DNA of 7,634 bases from Smithella sp. (GCA_012797505.1 JAAZOZ010000344.1:1-7634), one strand, 5' to 3'; positions 1 to 6,250 are shown, counted from the first letter of the stretch. The notes: a model not told the origin generated them from the letters alone. Made by a program: numbers and translations.

Positions 1-507
1 AAAGCCCGCGGCGCAGACGGGTACGAATTTCGTGATGGCGGTGTTGGAGGCCGCCGCGCGGTGCGAGACGGCAAAGGCGTCGTTGACATACACGTCGCAC
101 AGTTTGGCCAGTTCCTGCGCAAACGCCTCGTCGTTTTTGTCTTCGCCGGGATGGAAGCGCAGATTCTCCAGCAGGATCACGTCGCCCGCTTTCATGGCGG
201 CCACGGCCGCAAGCGCTTTTTCACCGATGCAGTCGTCGATGAAGGGAACGTCTTTCTTCAAAAGGGCGGAAAACACCGGCGCAACCGGTTTGAGCGAAAA
301 CTCTTCCACTCTTTTGCCCTTGGGACGCCCCAGGTGGGACGCCACGATGACGCGGGCGCCTTTTTCGCGAATGTAATTGATGGTGTTTAAACTCGCCTTG
401 ACGCGGGTGTCGTCTTTGACGTTGCCGGATTTGTCCATGGGCACGTTGAAGTCCACCCGCACAAAAACTCTCTTTCCGCCGACCTCGATTTGATCCAGAT
501 ACTTCAT
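1..507 (-). CDS. pgk: Phosphoglycerate kinase, N-terminal 169 residues (cut by window edge)
   Basis: This gene encodes the cytosolic glycolytic enzyme that transfers a phosphate between 1,3-bisphosphoglycerate and ADP. The reading frame is open from the ATG at 507 to base 1 and the rest lies outside the window, so only the N-terminal, 3-phosphoglycerate-binding domain is seen. Family motifs appear in order: VRVDFNVP (residues 16-23, with Asp19 and Asn21 for substrate), DDTR with Arg35, SHLGRP (57-62), LLENLRFHPGED (112-123) and VNDAFAVSHR (141-150). The start has a good ribosome site (AGAGGA, 7 bases ahead). It begins 24 bases after the end of gap on the same strand with no terminator between, so the two are almost certainly co-transcribed. 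The usual third member, tpiA, could follow outside the window. Identification is by eye but the motif set is unambiguous. Confidence 0.97.
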   Translation of the reverse strand, partial: MKYLDQIEVGGKRVFVRVDFNVPMDKSGNVKDDTRVKASLNTINYIREKGARVIVASHLGRPKGKRVEEFSLKPVAPVFSALLKKDVPFIDDCIGEKALAAVAAMKAGDVILLENLRFHPGEDKNDEAFAQELAKLCDVYVNDAFAVSHRAAASNTAITKFVPVCAAGF

Positions 508-531
508 GTGAATTTCCTCTCTTTGCGTATT

Positions 532-1530
532 TTATTTCATGATGAACGACAACAGTTCCAGCATCCGGTTGGAGAAGCCCCACTCGTTGTCGTACCATGA
601 AAGGATTTTAACCATGTTGCCGCCGATAACGGTTGTGTTCGGCAAATCCACAATCGACGAATGGGGATTGCCGTTGAAATCTCTGGAAACCAGCTCTTCC
701 TCCGAACACAGAAGAATGCCCTTCATGGTCCGCCCGGCGTATTCCTTCAGTTTTTCATTGATTTCCTGCCGGCTGGTTTTGCGCGCGAGCGTCGCCACGA
801 AATCGACCAGCGACACGTTGGGCGTGGGGACGCGGATGGCCAGACCGTCGAGTCTTCCCTTCATTTCGGGAATGACTTCCGCGATGGCCCGGGCAGCGCC
901 GGTGGTCGTGGGAATCATCGAAAGGGCCGAGGCGCGCGCCCGCCGCAGGTCCTTGTGCGGCTCGTCGATGACCACCTGATCGTTGGTATAGGAATGGATC
1001 GTCGTCATCAACCCGTATTCCACGCCGAATTCCTCGTGCAGAATTTTGACGATCGGCGCCAGGCAGTTGGTGGTGCAGGAGCCCATGGAGATGATGAAAT
1101 GCCTGCTTTTGTCGTAGTCTTCAGCGTTCACGCCGAGGACCACCGTCACATCGGGATTTTTGGCGGGCGCGGAGATGACGACTTTTTTAGCGCCTGCTTT
1201 GAGATGCTTTTCCGCGCCGTCCCGGTCCGTGAATCGGCCGGTGCTTTCCAGAACAACGTCCACCTCCAGATCTCTCCAGGGGAGCTCTTCGGGGTCGCGG
1301 ACGGAAAAAGTTCTGATTTCCCTGCCGTTAACCATGATTGCATTGGGCGTCGATTTTACATCCGCCCGGAGCGTGCCGTGGGTGGAATCATATTTGAGCA
1401 GATGGGCGATGGTTTTGGCGTCGGCAAGATCGTTGACGGCCACGAATTCCACATCGCCGCTCTCGAAACCCGCCCGAAACACCAGACGGCCGATACGCCC
1501 GAATCCGTTGATTGCAACTCTTACCGCCAC
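532..1530 (-). CDS. gap: Glyceraldehyde-3-phosphate dehydrogenase, type I
   Basis: This cytosolic enzyme oxidises and phosphorylates glyceraldehyde-3-phosphate to 1,3-bisphosphoglycerate, the substrate of the pgk product encoded next. Numbering from the ATG at 1536, the protein shows the NAD-binding Rossmann motif INGFGRIGR (9-17), VND with Asp36 typical of NAD preference, the catalytic SCTTNC with Cys154, the partner His181 in TIHSYTNDQ, RVPTPNVS, and the C-terminal WYDNEWGFSNRM. Length (332-334 residues) fits the family. Two starts are possible. GTG at 1530 gives MAVRVAINGFG and lies 8 bases from GGAGG; ATG at 1536 adds two residues but leaves only 2 bases of spacing. I prefer the GTG. Upstream in-frame codons to 1719 are leader, not protein. 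The residues before the active site read SMGSCTTN rather than the usual SNASCTTN. It is the first gene of a gap-pgk operon. Confidence 0.97.
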   Translation of the reverse strand: MAVRVAINGFGRIGRLVFRAGFESGDVEFVAVNDLADAKTIAHLLKYDSTHGTLRADVKSTPNAIMVNGREIRTFSVRDPEELPWRDLEVDVVLESTGRFTDRDGAEKHLKAGAKKVVISAPAKNPDVTVVLGVNAEDYDKSRHFIISMGSCTTNCLAPIVKILHEEFGVEYGLMTTIHSYTNDQVVIDEPHKDLRRARASALSMIPTTTGAARAIAEVIPEMKGRLDGLAIRVPTPNVSLVDFVATLARKTSRQEINEKLKEYAGRTMKGILLCSEEELVSRDFNGNPHSSIVDLPNTTVIGGNMVKILSWYDNEWGFSNRMLELLSFIMK

Positions 1531-1558
1531 GGTCATTCCCTCCATTTTTATGGACCAG

Positions 1559-1587
1559 AGACTAAACAAAAGACCGGGCCTTGTCAA
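1559..1587 (-). promoter_or_regulatory. Candidate sigma70 promoter for gap-pgk
   Basis: Reading the minus strand, a perfect -35 box TTGACA (1587-1582) is followed after 17 bases by TAGTCT (1564-1559), a weak -10 with three of six consensus positions. This would start the transcript about 20 bases before the gap start, leaving just room for the GGAGG ribosome site at 1543-1539. The perfect -35 and spacing support it; the poor -10 lowers confidence. Confidence 0.45.
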
Positions 1588-1677
1588 CCCATTTCTCTTT
1601 AACGACAATGGTTTAGCGCAGATAGCGCAGGATGCTGTTCTTTTGAATCCAACAAACAGGACCCTTTTTATTTCCCC

Positions 1678-1706
1678 TTGCACTCGCGGGCCATTACTCA
1701 TATACT
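1678..1706 (+). promoter_or_regulatory. Candidate sigma70 promoter for the first DUF2147 gene
   Basis: TTGCAC (1678-1683) and TATACT (1701-1706, five of six -10 positions) are separated by 17 bases. A transcript would start near 1713 and reach the ATG at 1758 with a leader of about 45 bases that contains the ribosome site GGAGG. The site is divergent from the gap promoter, with about 90 bases between the two -35 boxes. Confidence 0.5.
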
Positions 1707-1724
1707 CGCTCGCGGTCAAGCGAG
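1705..1724. repeat. 6-bp inverted repeat over the probable transcription start
   Basis: CTCGCT (1705-1710) and AGCGAG (1719-1724) are exact inverted copies with an 8-base spacer. They overlap the end of the candidate -10 box and the expected transcription start of the DUF2147 gene. The position suits an operator or a 5' RNA hairpin, but the arms are short and could occur by chance. Confidence 0.3.
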
Positions 1725-1757
1725 AGTTTGCCGGGATTTTATTTGTGGAGGTTTCGT

Positions 1758-2201
1758 ATGAAAAAAATTTTGATCGCTTTCATGGCGCTTCTTTTGGTCG
1801 CATCGTTTTTACCGGCAGGCCATGCGGCGGATCCGTCGATTACCGGCGCGTGGTCTATGCCGGTTCTGAAGGGCAAGGACAAAGGCAAGGAGCGGTTCCA
1901 GGTTGAAATTTTTGAAAAAGATGGCGTTTATTACGGCAAAATTATCAAGCTGACTGCGCTGCCCGAAAACGCGCTTTGCACCAAATGCAAGAAAGAAAGA
2001 AAAGACAAGCCGTTGATGGGAATGCTGATTTTATGGGGTTTGAAAAAAGAAGCAGGCCGGTACGTCGAAGGAAAGATTTATGACGTCGAAGCGGGGAAGG
2101 AGTATAAATGCAGCATCGTGCAAATCACTCCGGACAGGCTTAAAATCACGGCCAGTGTTCTTTTCCTGAGCGAAAGCCATTACTGGACAAGAGTGAAGTA
2201 G
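1758..2201 (+). CDS. Exported DUF2147-family protein (copy A)
   Basis: This is a 147-residue exported protein of unknown biochemical role, probably periplasmic. The ATG at 1758 has GGAGG 7 bases ahead. Residues 1-23 form a signal peptide (MKK, a hydrophobic core, then a likely cut after GHA). The mature part follows the DUF2147 pattern of a small beta-rich, lipocalin-like protein: an N-terminal GAWS strand, VEIFEKDGVYYGKI (49-62), a PLMGMLIL segment (85-92), then GKIYDVEAGKEYKC (105-118), DRLKI and a C-terminal WTRVK. Three cysteines remain in the mature part: Cys74 and Cys77 in LCTKC, and Cys118. The CxxC lies where I recall most family members having an Asp/Asn/Pro-rich stretch. A paralog of identical length lies at 5773-6216. 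The family assignment is from memory of its conserved blocks; function is unknown. Confidence 0.85.
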   Translation: MKKILIAFMALLLVASFLPAGHAADPSITGAWSMPVLKGKDKGKERFQVEIFEKDGVYYGKIIKLTALPENALCTKCKKERKDKPLMGMLILWGLKKEAGRYVEGKIYDVEAGKEYKCSIVQITPDRLKITASVLFLSESHYWTRVK

Positions 2202-2303
2202 AACGGTAAACAAAAGCGGGAAGAAAGCCTGCGCGCCGCCGGACGGGGGTGTGCGGGGAGATTTGAAGCGGAGCGAGGGGCGTCTGATTTCGCCAAATTT
2301 CGA

Positions 2304-2332
2304 TTGACAGATGCAAAAGGCTTTCCTATAGT
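2304..2332 (+). promoter_or_regulatory. Strong sigma70 promoter for the YtfJ-like gene
   Basis: A perfect -35 TTGACA (2304-2309) is followed after exactly 17 bases by TATAGT (2327-2332, five of six -10 positions). Transcription would begin near 2339, giving a leader of about 43 bases with the ribosome site AAAGGAGG just before the ATG at 2382. This is the best promoter in the window and shows that the YtfJ-like gene has its own transcription start. It also rules out upstream TTG starts, because the TTG at 2304 is the -35 box itself. Confidence 0.75.
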
Positions 2333-2381
2333 CGTCGCCAGTGAAAAAACAGTTTCTATTCAATTTAAAGGAGGGTTAGAT

Positions 2382-2939
2382 ATGAATCGGTCTTTTTTAC
2401 GCAAGAGTCTTGTTGTGGCCGGATGTGCGGTGATTGCTTTGGTCCTCAATGCGGGATTGGGACTTGCCGCCACAGTCGGCCAGGAATTGGCCAATCCTCA
2501 ACTGAGGGACGCGAATGACAATCCGGCAACGATTCCGGATTTCGGAACGCATGTGATTACAGTAACCTATGCCGACTCGAGCGCGGGTGACTATGGAGAC
2601 CCCATGAACGACGCGACGAAGGCAAAAAATTACAGCAAGGCGGTTTACCGTGGAATCGGCGTCGCCAACATGAAGGATTCCGCCGCGCCCAATTTTTTGA
2701 TTCGAAAAATCGTGAGGGGCAAAATTGAAAAATATAAAAGCGTGATCCTGACGGACCCGGATCTGACGCTGGCCAAGACATGGAACCTCGGCAACTGCAA
2801 AGGCAAATCCGTGTTTATTTTGATCGGCAAGGACAAAAAGCTCAAATACATCCGCTATACCGACAAGAGCAATCCCTGGACCAAAGCGGATATCGACAAT
2901 GTTTTAAAATTGATGGACGATTTGATTTTGAATAAATAG
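2382..2939 (+). CDS. Exported YtfJ-like thioredoxin-fold protein
   Basis: This 185-residue exported protein has no assigned reaction. The ATG at 2382 has a strong AAAGGAGG ribosome site. Residues 1-30 are a signal sequence or membrane anchor (MNRSFLRK, then a long hydrophobic run ending GLGLAA). The mature part resembles the thioredoxin-like YtfJ family: a GQELANPQLRD start, a central strand VITVTYAD (57-64), VILTDPDLTLAKTWNL (121-136), SVFILIGKDKKLKYIRY (143-159) and a C-terminal helix TKADIDNVLKLMDDLI. There is no CxxC at the redox position after the first strand (the sequence there is DSSAGDYG), and the only mature cysteine is Cys139. A classical disulphide exchange role is therefore unlikely. 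It follows copy A of DUF2147 by 180 bases but has its own promoter and terminator. Fold assignment is moderately sure; function is unknown. Confidence 0.75.
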   Translation: MNRSFLRKSLVVAGCAVIALVLNAGLGLAATVGQELANPQLRDANDNPATIPDFGTHVITVTYADSSAGDYGDPMNDATKAKNYSKAVYRGIGVANMKDSAAPNFLIRKIVRGKIEKYKSVILTDPDLTLAKTWNLGNCKGKSVFILIGKDKKLKYIRYTDKSNPWTKADIDNVLKLMDDLILNK

Positions 2940-2956
2940 GTTCTGCTTTACGCCTT

Positions 2957-3000
2957 AAAAACCCTCAAACGTCATTGCCTGGCGGCTGGGGGTTTTTTTT
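2957..3000 (+). terminator. Rho-independent terminator, probably bidirectional
   Basis: Bases 2957-2967 (AAAAACCCTCA) pair with 2987-2997 in an 11-bp stem with one G-U pair, a 19-base loop, and a run of eight T from 2993. It sits 17 bases after the stop of the YtfJ-like gene. Read on the minus strand the same hairpin ends in five T, so it can also stop transcripts from the convergent PNPOx-like gene. Confidence 0.85.
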
Positions 3001-3084
3001 ATGGCTGGTCCGGCAGGTTGCGCCGCGCAAAATGTGACAGACCGGCCGCGGCCGAAAATCCGGAAACGCCCATATTGCCTGACA

Positions 3085-3471
3085 TCATGATTGTCCGTCG
3101 CCGGTGAGCGGCAGCACCTTGTCGATGGTAAAGTAAATCAGAAATTTCTCTTCGGCCGGATTCTTGCCTTCCACATCCCTGTGCTTTCTCCGGCGGATTT
3201 CGCCGATGAGCGGCGAGTCTTTCTCTTCCCTGATTTTGGTCAGATACAGCCGCTTGCCTTCGTAGGCGCCGTCCTCCTTGAAAAGATAGACCGCGGAAGG
3301 ATTGGCGAGCAGGTTGGCGCGGGTGAGCCGGTTGCGGGCGATAAACGCCACGGTCCGGTCGTCCATGAAGTGAGGACGCCCGTAAATGGCGGCGTTCACC
3401 TTTCCCCCGGCGTCGGATGTGGAAAGAACGCCGACCCCCCGGGCATTTTCAAAATATTCGTCGAGCCGCAT
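3085..3471 (-). CDS. Pyridoxamine 5'-phosphate oxidase-like flavin-binding protein
   Basis: This 128-residue cytosolic protein belongs to the PNPOx-like split-barrel superfamily, whose members bind FMN, F420 or haem. Evidence is the MRLDEYFENARGVGVLSTSD opening, the second-strand segment VNAAIYGRPHFMDD (25-38, typically involved in flavin phosphate binding), FIARNRLTRANLLANPSAVYLF (43-64, the usual family pattern of a strand, a helix and then NP.A.L) and a charged C-terminus. It is the short form; nothing suggests the true pyridoxine-pathway oxidase, which is longer and has its own C-terminal motif. The start is supported by AAAGGAGG 5 bases before ATG at 3471. It is divergent from the flavoprotein gene at 3584, 112 bases away, so the two could share control. 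Substrate is unknown. Confidence 0.85.
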   Translation of the reverse strand: MRLDEYFENARGVGVLSTSDAGGKVNAAIYGRPHFMDDRTVAFIARNRLTRANLLANPSAVYLFKEDGAYEGKRLYLTKIREEKDSPLIGEIRRRKHRDVEGKNPAEEKFLIYFTIDKVLPLTGDGQS

Positions 3472-3504
3472 GATTCCTCCTTTAATTTTGTCCGGTTTTC
3501 AAGT

Positions 3505-3533
3505 AAATTAAGCCATCTGATGCGGAATGTAAA
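3505..3533 (-). promoter_or_regulatory. Possible promoter of the PNPOx-like gene
   Basis: On the minus strand TTTACA (3533-3528) is followed after 17 bases by TAATTT (3510-3505). The -35 matches five of six positions and the -10 three of six. The predicted leader of about 27 bases holds the ribosome site. No equally good promoter was found for the divergent plus-strand gene. Confidence 0.35.
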
Positions 3534-3583
3534 GGTAAGAAGATGAAAATAGTTTCCGAAATAGAAGATCGGGAGAAAGCAAA

Positions 3584-4225
3584 ATGGCATTAAAAATTTT
3601 AGGCGTCTCCGGTTCGCCGGTGAAAAAAGGCAACGTGGAAACATTTTTAACGCATGCGATGGAAGGGCTGCCCGCGAAAAATATTCAGCTCGAAATCATT
3701 CATCTTTCCGGTTTGAAGATCGGTGATTGCATCCATTGTAATTTCTGCCTGAAAAAACAAACACCGGGCAAATATTGTTCCCTCAAAGACGACGCCCAGC
3801 CGATTTTTGAAAAGGCCGAGGCGGCGGATATCCTTGTGCTGGCCAGCCCCGTGTATTTCATGCGCTCGTCCGCACGGATGGCCGCGCTGCTCGACCGGTT
3901 CCGCGTGTTTGTCTTCGGTAACCTGGCGGGCGGAAAGATGAAAAACAAAATCGGCGTGAGCATGGCCGTCTCCTGGCTGCGCCAGGGCGGCCTCGAGCTT
4001 GCGCACCTGTCGCACATCACCGCTTTCCTGACGCTGGAAATGATTCCGGCAAGCGTCCACAAAGGCGTCAGCCCTCTGGGCGCCTCCGCCCTCGCGAGCG
4101 CCGATGGTTCGGGCGGCTTCGATCCGAACATCCGGCGCGGCATCGAAAACGATGAGGCGGGCCTGCAATCGGCGCGGCTGATTATGCGACGGGCCGTCGA
4201 GCTGGCCCGGCTGGTGCGTAAATGA
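3584..4225 (+). CDS. NADPH-dependent FMN reductase / iron-sulfur flavoprotein-like protein
   Basis: This 213-residue cytosolic flavodoxin-fold protein is a likely electron-transfer or NAD(P)H oxidoreductase enzyme. GVSGSPVKKGNVETFL (7-22) is the FMN-phosphate loop and LVLASPVYF (about 84-92) is the second flavin-contact segment of the family. Between them lies CIHCNFCLKKQTPGKYC, with cysteines 49, 52, 55 and 65. This C-x2-C-x2-C-x9-C spacing resembles the compact [4Fe-4S] motif of iron-sulfur flavoproteins (Isf), where the last gap is usually 4-7. If the cluster forms, the protein may shuttle electrons between ferredoxin-type donors and FMN in an anaerobe. ATG at 3584 is preceded by GGGAGAAAG. 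It is divergent from another flavin-binding protein. Family assignment is firm; the iron-sulfur cluster is inference. Confidence 0.88.
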   Translation: MALKILGVSGSPVKKGNVETFLTHAMEGLPAKNIQLEIIHLSGLKIGDCIHCNFCLKKQTPGKYCSLKDDAQPIFEKAEAADILVLASPVYFMRSSARMAALLDRFRVFVFGNLAGGKMKNKIGVSMAVSWLRQGGLELAHLSHITAFLTLEMIPASVHKGVSPLGASALASADGSGGFDPNIRRGIENDEAGLQSARLIMRRAVELARLVRK

Positions 4226-4252
4226 CCTGCGATGAAGGTGATCCGGTAATGC

Positions 4253-4287
4253 TCACTTCCGGATTGGACGCGGTTGGCAGGAAGTGA
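4253..4287. repeat. 8-bp inverted repeat between flavoprotein and acyltransferase genes
   Basis: TCACTTCC (4253-4260) and GGAAGTGA (4280-4287) are exact inverted copies separated by 19 bases, starting 27 bases after the flavoprotein stop. No T-run follows, so it is not a typical intrinsic terminator. It could be an operator or an RNA hairpin ahead of the acyltransferase gene. Confidence 0.35.
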
Positions 4288-4329
4288 AGTGCGTGAACGC
4301 AAAATCTTAACGTGCCACAGAAGGACCAC

Positions 4330-5748
4330 ATGGCGATTAGTCCCCATCGCATCGTGTATCTGGACAATCTTCGGAATGTTCTGGTTTATAATGTCGTTGT
4401 CCTGCACGTTGTTCAAATGTTCGGCTATCCGTTGTTTTTCTGGTGGGCCGTAACCGATCAAGAGGGATCGTCCAGATTTTATGAGACAGGTCTGATCGGC
4501 ATGGACATTTATTTGATGCCCTGCCTGTTGTTTATTGCCGCGCTTTTCATCTTACCCTCCCTGAATAAACGCACACCCCTGGAATACATCAAAAAAAGAT
4601 TTTTCCGCCTTTGTGTTCCGGCCGTCGTTTTTCTCTTTTGCGCCGGCGATATCTATTTTCAGCTCCTCTTAACAAGACTCAACCGTGTTGCGCCATCCTA
4701 CCTGGAAACATTCCTCAACTTCTGGCGCTTCTACTTCAATATGCCCGGAATCAGCGTTTCCGGTTCCGAAAAAACATTGAATGCCGTTACGTTCAACCTT
4801 CAGCATGTCTGGTTTCTGACGCTGCTCTTTTTTATCACCCTGATGGTTGTTTTATGGAGCCTGCTGCTTAAGAAAAATAACGGTGAGGCTACAAAAGTGG
4901 ACGGCAGCAATAAAGTGATATCGAAGACGATTATTTTTGCCGCCGCGCTGGGCCTGGCTTATGCTGCGGTCCATATCTATTATGTCGGCCGTCAAATTAA
5001 TTTCAGCGCCTGGTTGCTGGTCGGTAAAGTGGTACAGTTTCAACTGAACAAAATCTGGGTGCTCCTGCCACTGTTTTTGTTTGGCCTGTATGTGTATAAA
5101 AAAAACTGGCTGACCCGGAGCGATATCGGAAGCTGGAAGATGTGGGGAGGGGCAGCGTTCCTTCTTCTGGCCATCTACCTGTTGATTTACCATTTCGGCA
5201 TTCTGCCGGCGCTTGAAGAAATATTCAAAGTGGTTGACCGCAACATGCAATCAGATGATAAGATGGAAATGCCGGTCGTGGCGGATTCCATTCGACGTGC
5301 ATTTTTGTTGACCTGGATTTTATTGCCGCCGGTCTGTGTCTTTCTGCTGATGTTTTTTCTTTCTTTCGCCAAGAGGTTTTTCAATCAACCCAATGCGGCA
5401 ACGACTTTTTGCTCAAAACATTCCATCAATGTGTATGTTCTTCATTATGCTCCTGTTCTTATCCTGCAATATACTTTTCTGAACGTGGCGGTCCCGTCGA
5501 TGGTAAAAATTTTGCTGATGGCGATCATCATCATTCCCGCATGCCTGTGGCTGAGCCATCGCCTGGTTTATCCGTATCCGAAGGCGGCGATTGCGTTTTT
5601 TGTCGCGCTGAAGCTGATGGCGCTGGCTGCCGGCTTCACCTTTTACTGCTTCGCGCTCCTGGCTCTGATTTTCATTTCCTTCGCGGGCGCCGTTTATGAA
5701 TCGGTAAAGTATCTGAACGCCCGAACGACCGGCTTGAAGTCCGCGTGA
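4330..5748 (+). CDS. Acyltransferase family 3 integral membrane protein
   Basis: This 472-residue inner-membrane protein of the acyltransferase-3 family probably moves an acyl group (often acetyl) onto a sugar, lipid or other surface molecule; the acceptor cannot be told. It opens with YLDNLR and has the family's R-x10-H motif (Arg15 to His26) in the first membrane segment. An R-x2-R motif (RFFR, 90-93) follows, then HVWFL (159-163) and YVLHY (369-373). About ten hydrophobic segments span 16-38, 57-77, 95-112, 160-180, 199-218, 240-256, 273-290, 326-346, 366-410 and 418-455. I chose ATG 4330, with AAGGA 4 bases ahead, over GTG 4312, which has no ribosome site. Sampled base composition is lower than in its neighbours (42% GC in 4381-4440), partly a result of hydrophobic codons. 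No polysaccharide genes flank it. Confidence 0.9.
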   Translation: MAISPHRIVYLDNLRNVLVYNVVVLHVVQMFGYPLFFWWAVTDQEGSSRFYETGLIGMDIYLMPCLLFIAALFILPSLNKRTPLEYIKKRFFRLCVPAVVFLFCAGDIYFQLLLTRLNRVAPSYLETFLNFWRFYFNMPGISVSGSEKTLNAVTFNLQHVWFLTLLFFITLMVVLWSLLLKKNNGEATKVDGSNKVISKTIIFAAALGLAYAAVHIYYVGRQINFSAWLLVGKVVQFQLNKIWVLLPLFLFGLYVYKKNWLTRSDIGSWKMWGGAAFLLLAIYLLIYHFGILPALEEIFKVVDRNMQSDDKMEMPVVADSIRRAFLLTWILLPPVCVFLLMFFLSFAKRFFNQPNAATTFCSKHSINVYVLHYAPVLILQYTFLNVAVPSMVKILLMAIIIIPACLWLSHRLVYPYPKAAIAFFVALKLMALAAGFTFYCFALLALIFISFAGAVYESVKYLNARTTGLKSA

Positions 5749-5772
5749 AGCAGGCAAACAGAGGCGTTCTCA

Positions 5773-6216
5773 TCATTTCACCCGCGTCAGATAATGGTCC
5801 TCGCTTCCCCAAAACCAGTAAGTCGTCAGTTTCATTTTATCCGGCGTTACCAGCGAAACCGTACAATCGTATTCTTCTCCATTCTCTACGGCCAGAACTT
5901 TTCCTCCGGTGTAGCGGTCTGATTTCTTTTTAAGATCCCGGATAACCACCATTCCCAGGATCGGCTGATCTTTTTTTTCGCTCTTGCATTTTCTGCACAG
6001 GAGATTGGCGGGGGCATTGTTCAGTTTGACGTTTTTACCGTAATAAAGACCGTTCTTCTCAAAGATTTCAATATGCGATCTTTCCTTGCCCTTATCCTTT
6101 CCTGCCTCAATCGGGACGGACCAGATTCCGACAATGGTCGATGCCGCCGCCCAACCGGATGCTGAAAATACCAGACACACGAACACCGCCGTTAAAAAAA
6201 GAAAGTTCTTTTTCAT
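5773..6216 (-). CDS. Exported DUF2147-family protein (copy B)
   Basis: This 147-residue exported protein is a paralog of the product of 1758-2201. The two align over their whole length without a gap, with about 72 of 147 identical residues by my count (62 of 117 in the mature part). A signal peptide covers 1-23 (MKKNFLFL, hydrophobic core, cut after GWA). Shared blocks are GKDKGKER (39-46), IFEK-G-YYGK (51-61), LC-KCK-E (73-80), PDxxK and the final HYxTRVK. Cys74, Cys77 and Cys118 are all kept. ATG 6216 has GGGAGGAGG about 4 bases ahead; the upstream in-frame ATG at 6273 would bury the signal peptide behind a polar leader. The gene ends 24 bases from the convergent acyltransferase stop, with no clear terminator between them. 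Function is unknown. Confidence 0.85.
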   Translation of the reverse strand: MKKNFLFLTAVFVCLVFSASGWAAASTIVGIWSVPIEAGKDKGKERSHIEIFEKNGLYYGKNVKLNNAPANLLCRKCKSEKKDQPILGMVVIRDLKKKSDRYTGGKVLAVENGEEYDCTVSLVTPDKMKLTTYWFWGSEDHYLTRVK

Positions 6217-6250
6217 ATCCTCCTCCCGTCCGTCAGGATGAATTTTCACT

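Noticed and set aside
661..1602. Long plus-strand open frame (313 codons) antisense to gap
   Set aside because: It is opposite a certain gene, has low-complexity His/Asp/Gly-rich composition and no family motif; it results from the codon bias of gap.
1531..1719. N-terminal extension of GAPDH to a start at 1719
   Set aside because: The extra 60 or so residues have no similarity to the family, cover the probable gap promoter, and the INGFGRIGR motif normally sits within the first 10-12 residues.
2304..2381. Earlier TTG start for the YtfJ-like protein
   Set aside because: The TTG is the -35 box of a near-consensus promoter, and the ATG at 2382 has a strong ribosome site and a proper signal sequence.
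2415..2426. Lipobox (VAGC, Cys15) in the YtfJ-like protein
   Set aside because: The four residues fit a lipobox, but only about six hydrophobic residues precede Cys15 and the hydrophobic run continues for another 15, so an ordinary signal peptide or anchor is more likely.
3043..3054. 12-bp palindrome CGGCCGCGGCCG downstream of the PNPOx-like gene
   Set aside because: It is pure G+C with no T-run after it on either strand, and such short GC palindromes are common in GC-rich DNA; the real terminator is at 2957-3000.
3396..3644. Minus-strand open frame spanning the divergent flavin-gene spacer
   Set aside because: It overlaps the start of both recognised genes and has no family features.
4312..4329. 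GTG start for the acyltransferase
   Set aside because: There is no ribosome site before it, while ATG 4330 has AAGGA and places YLDNLR at the usual distance from the N-terminus.
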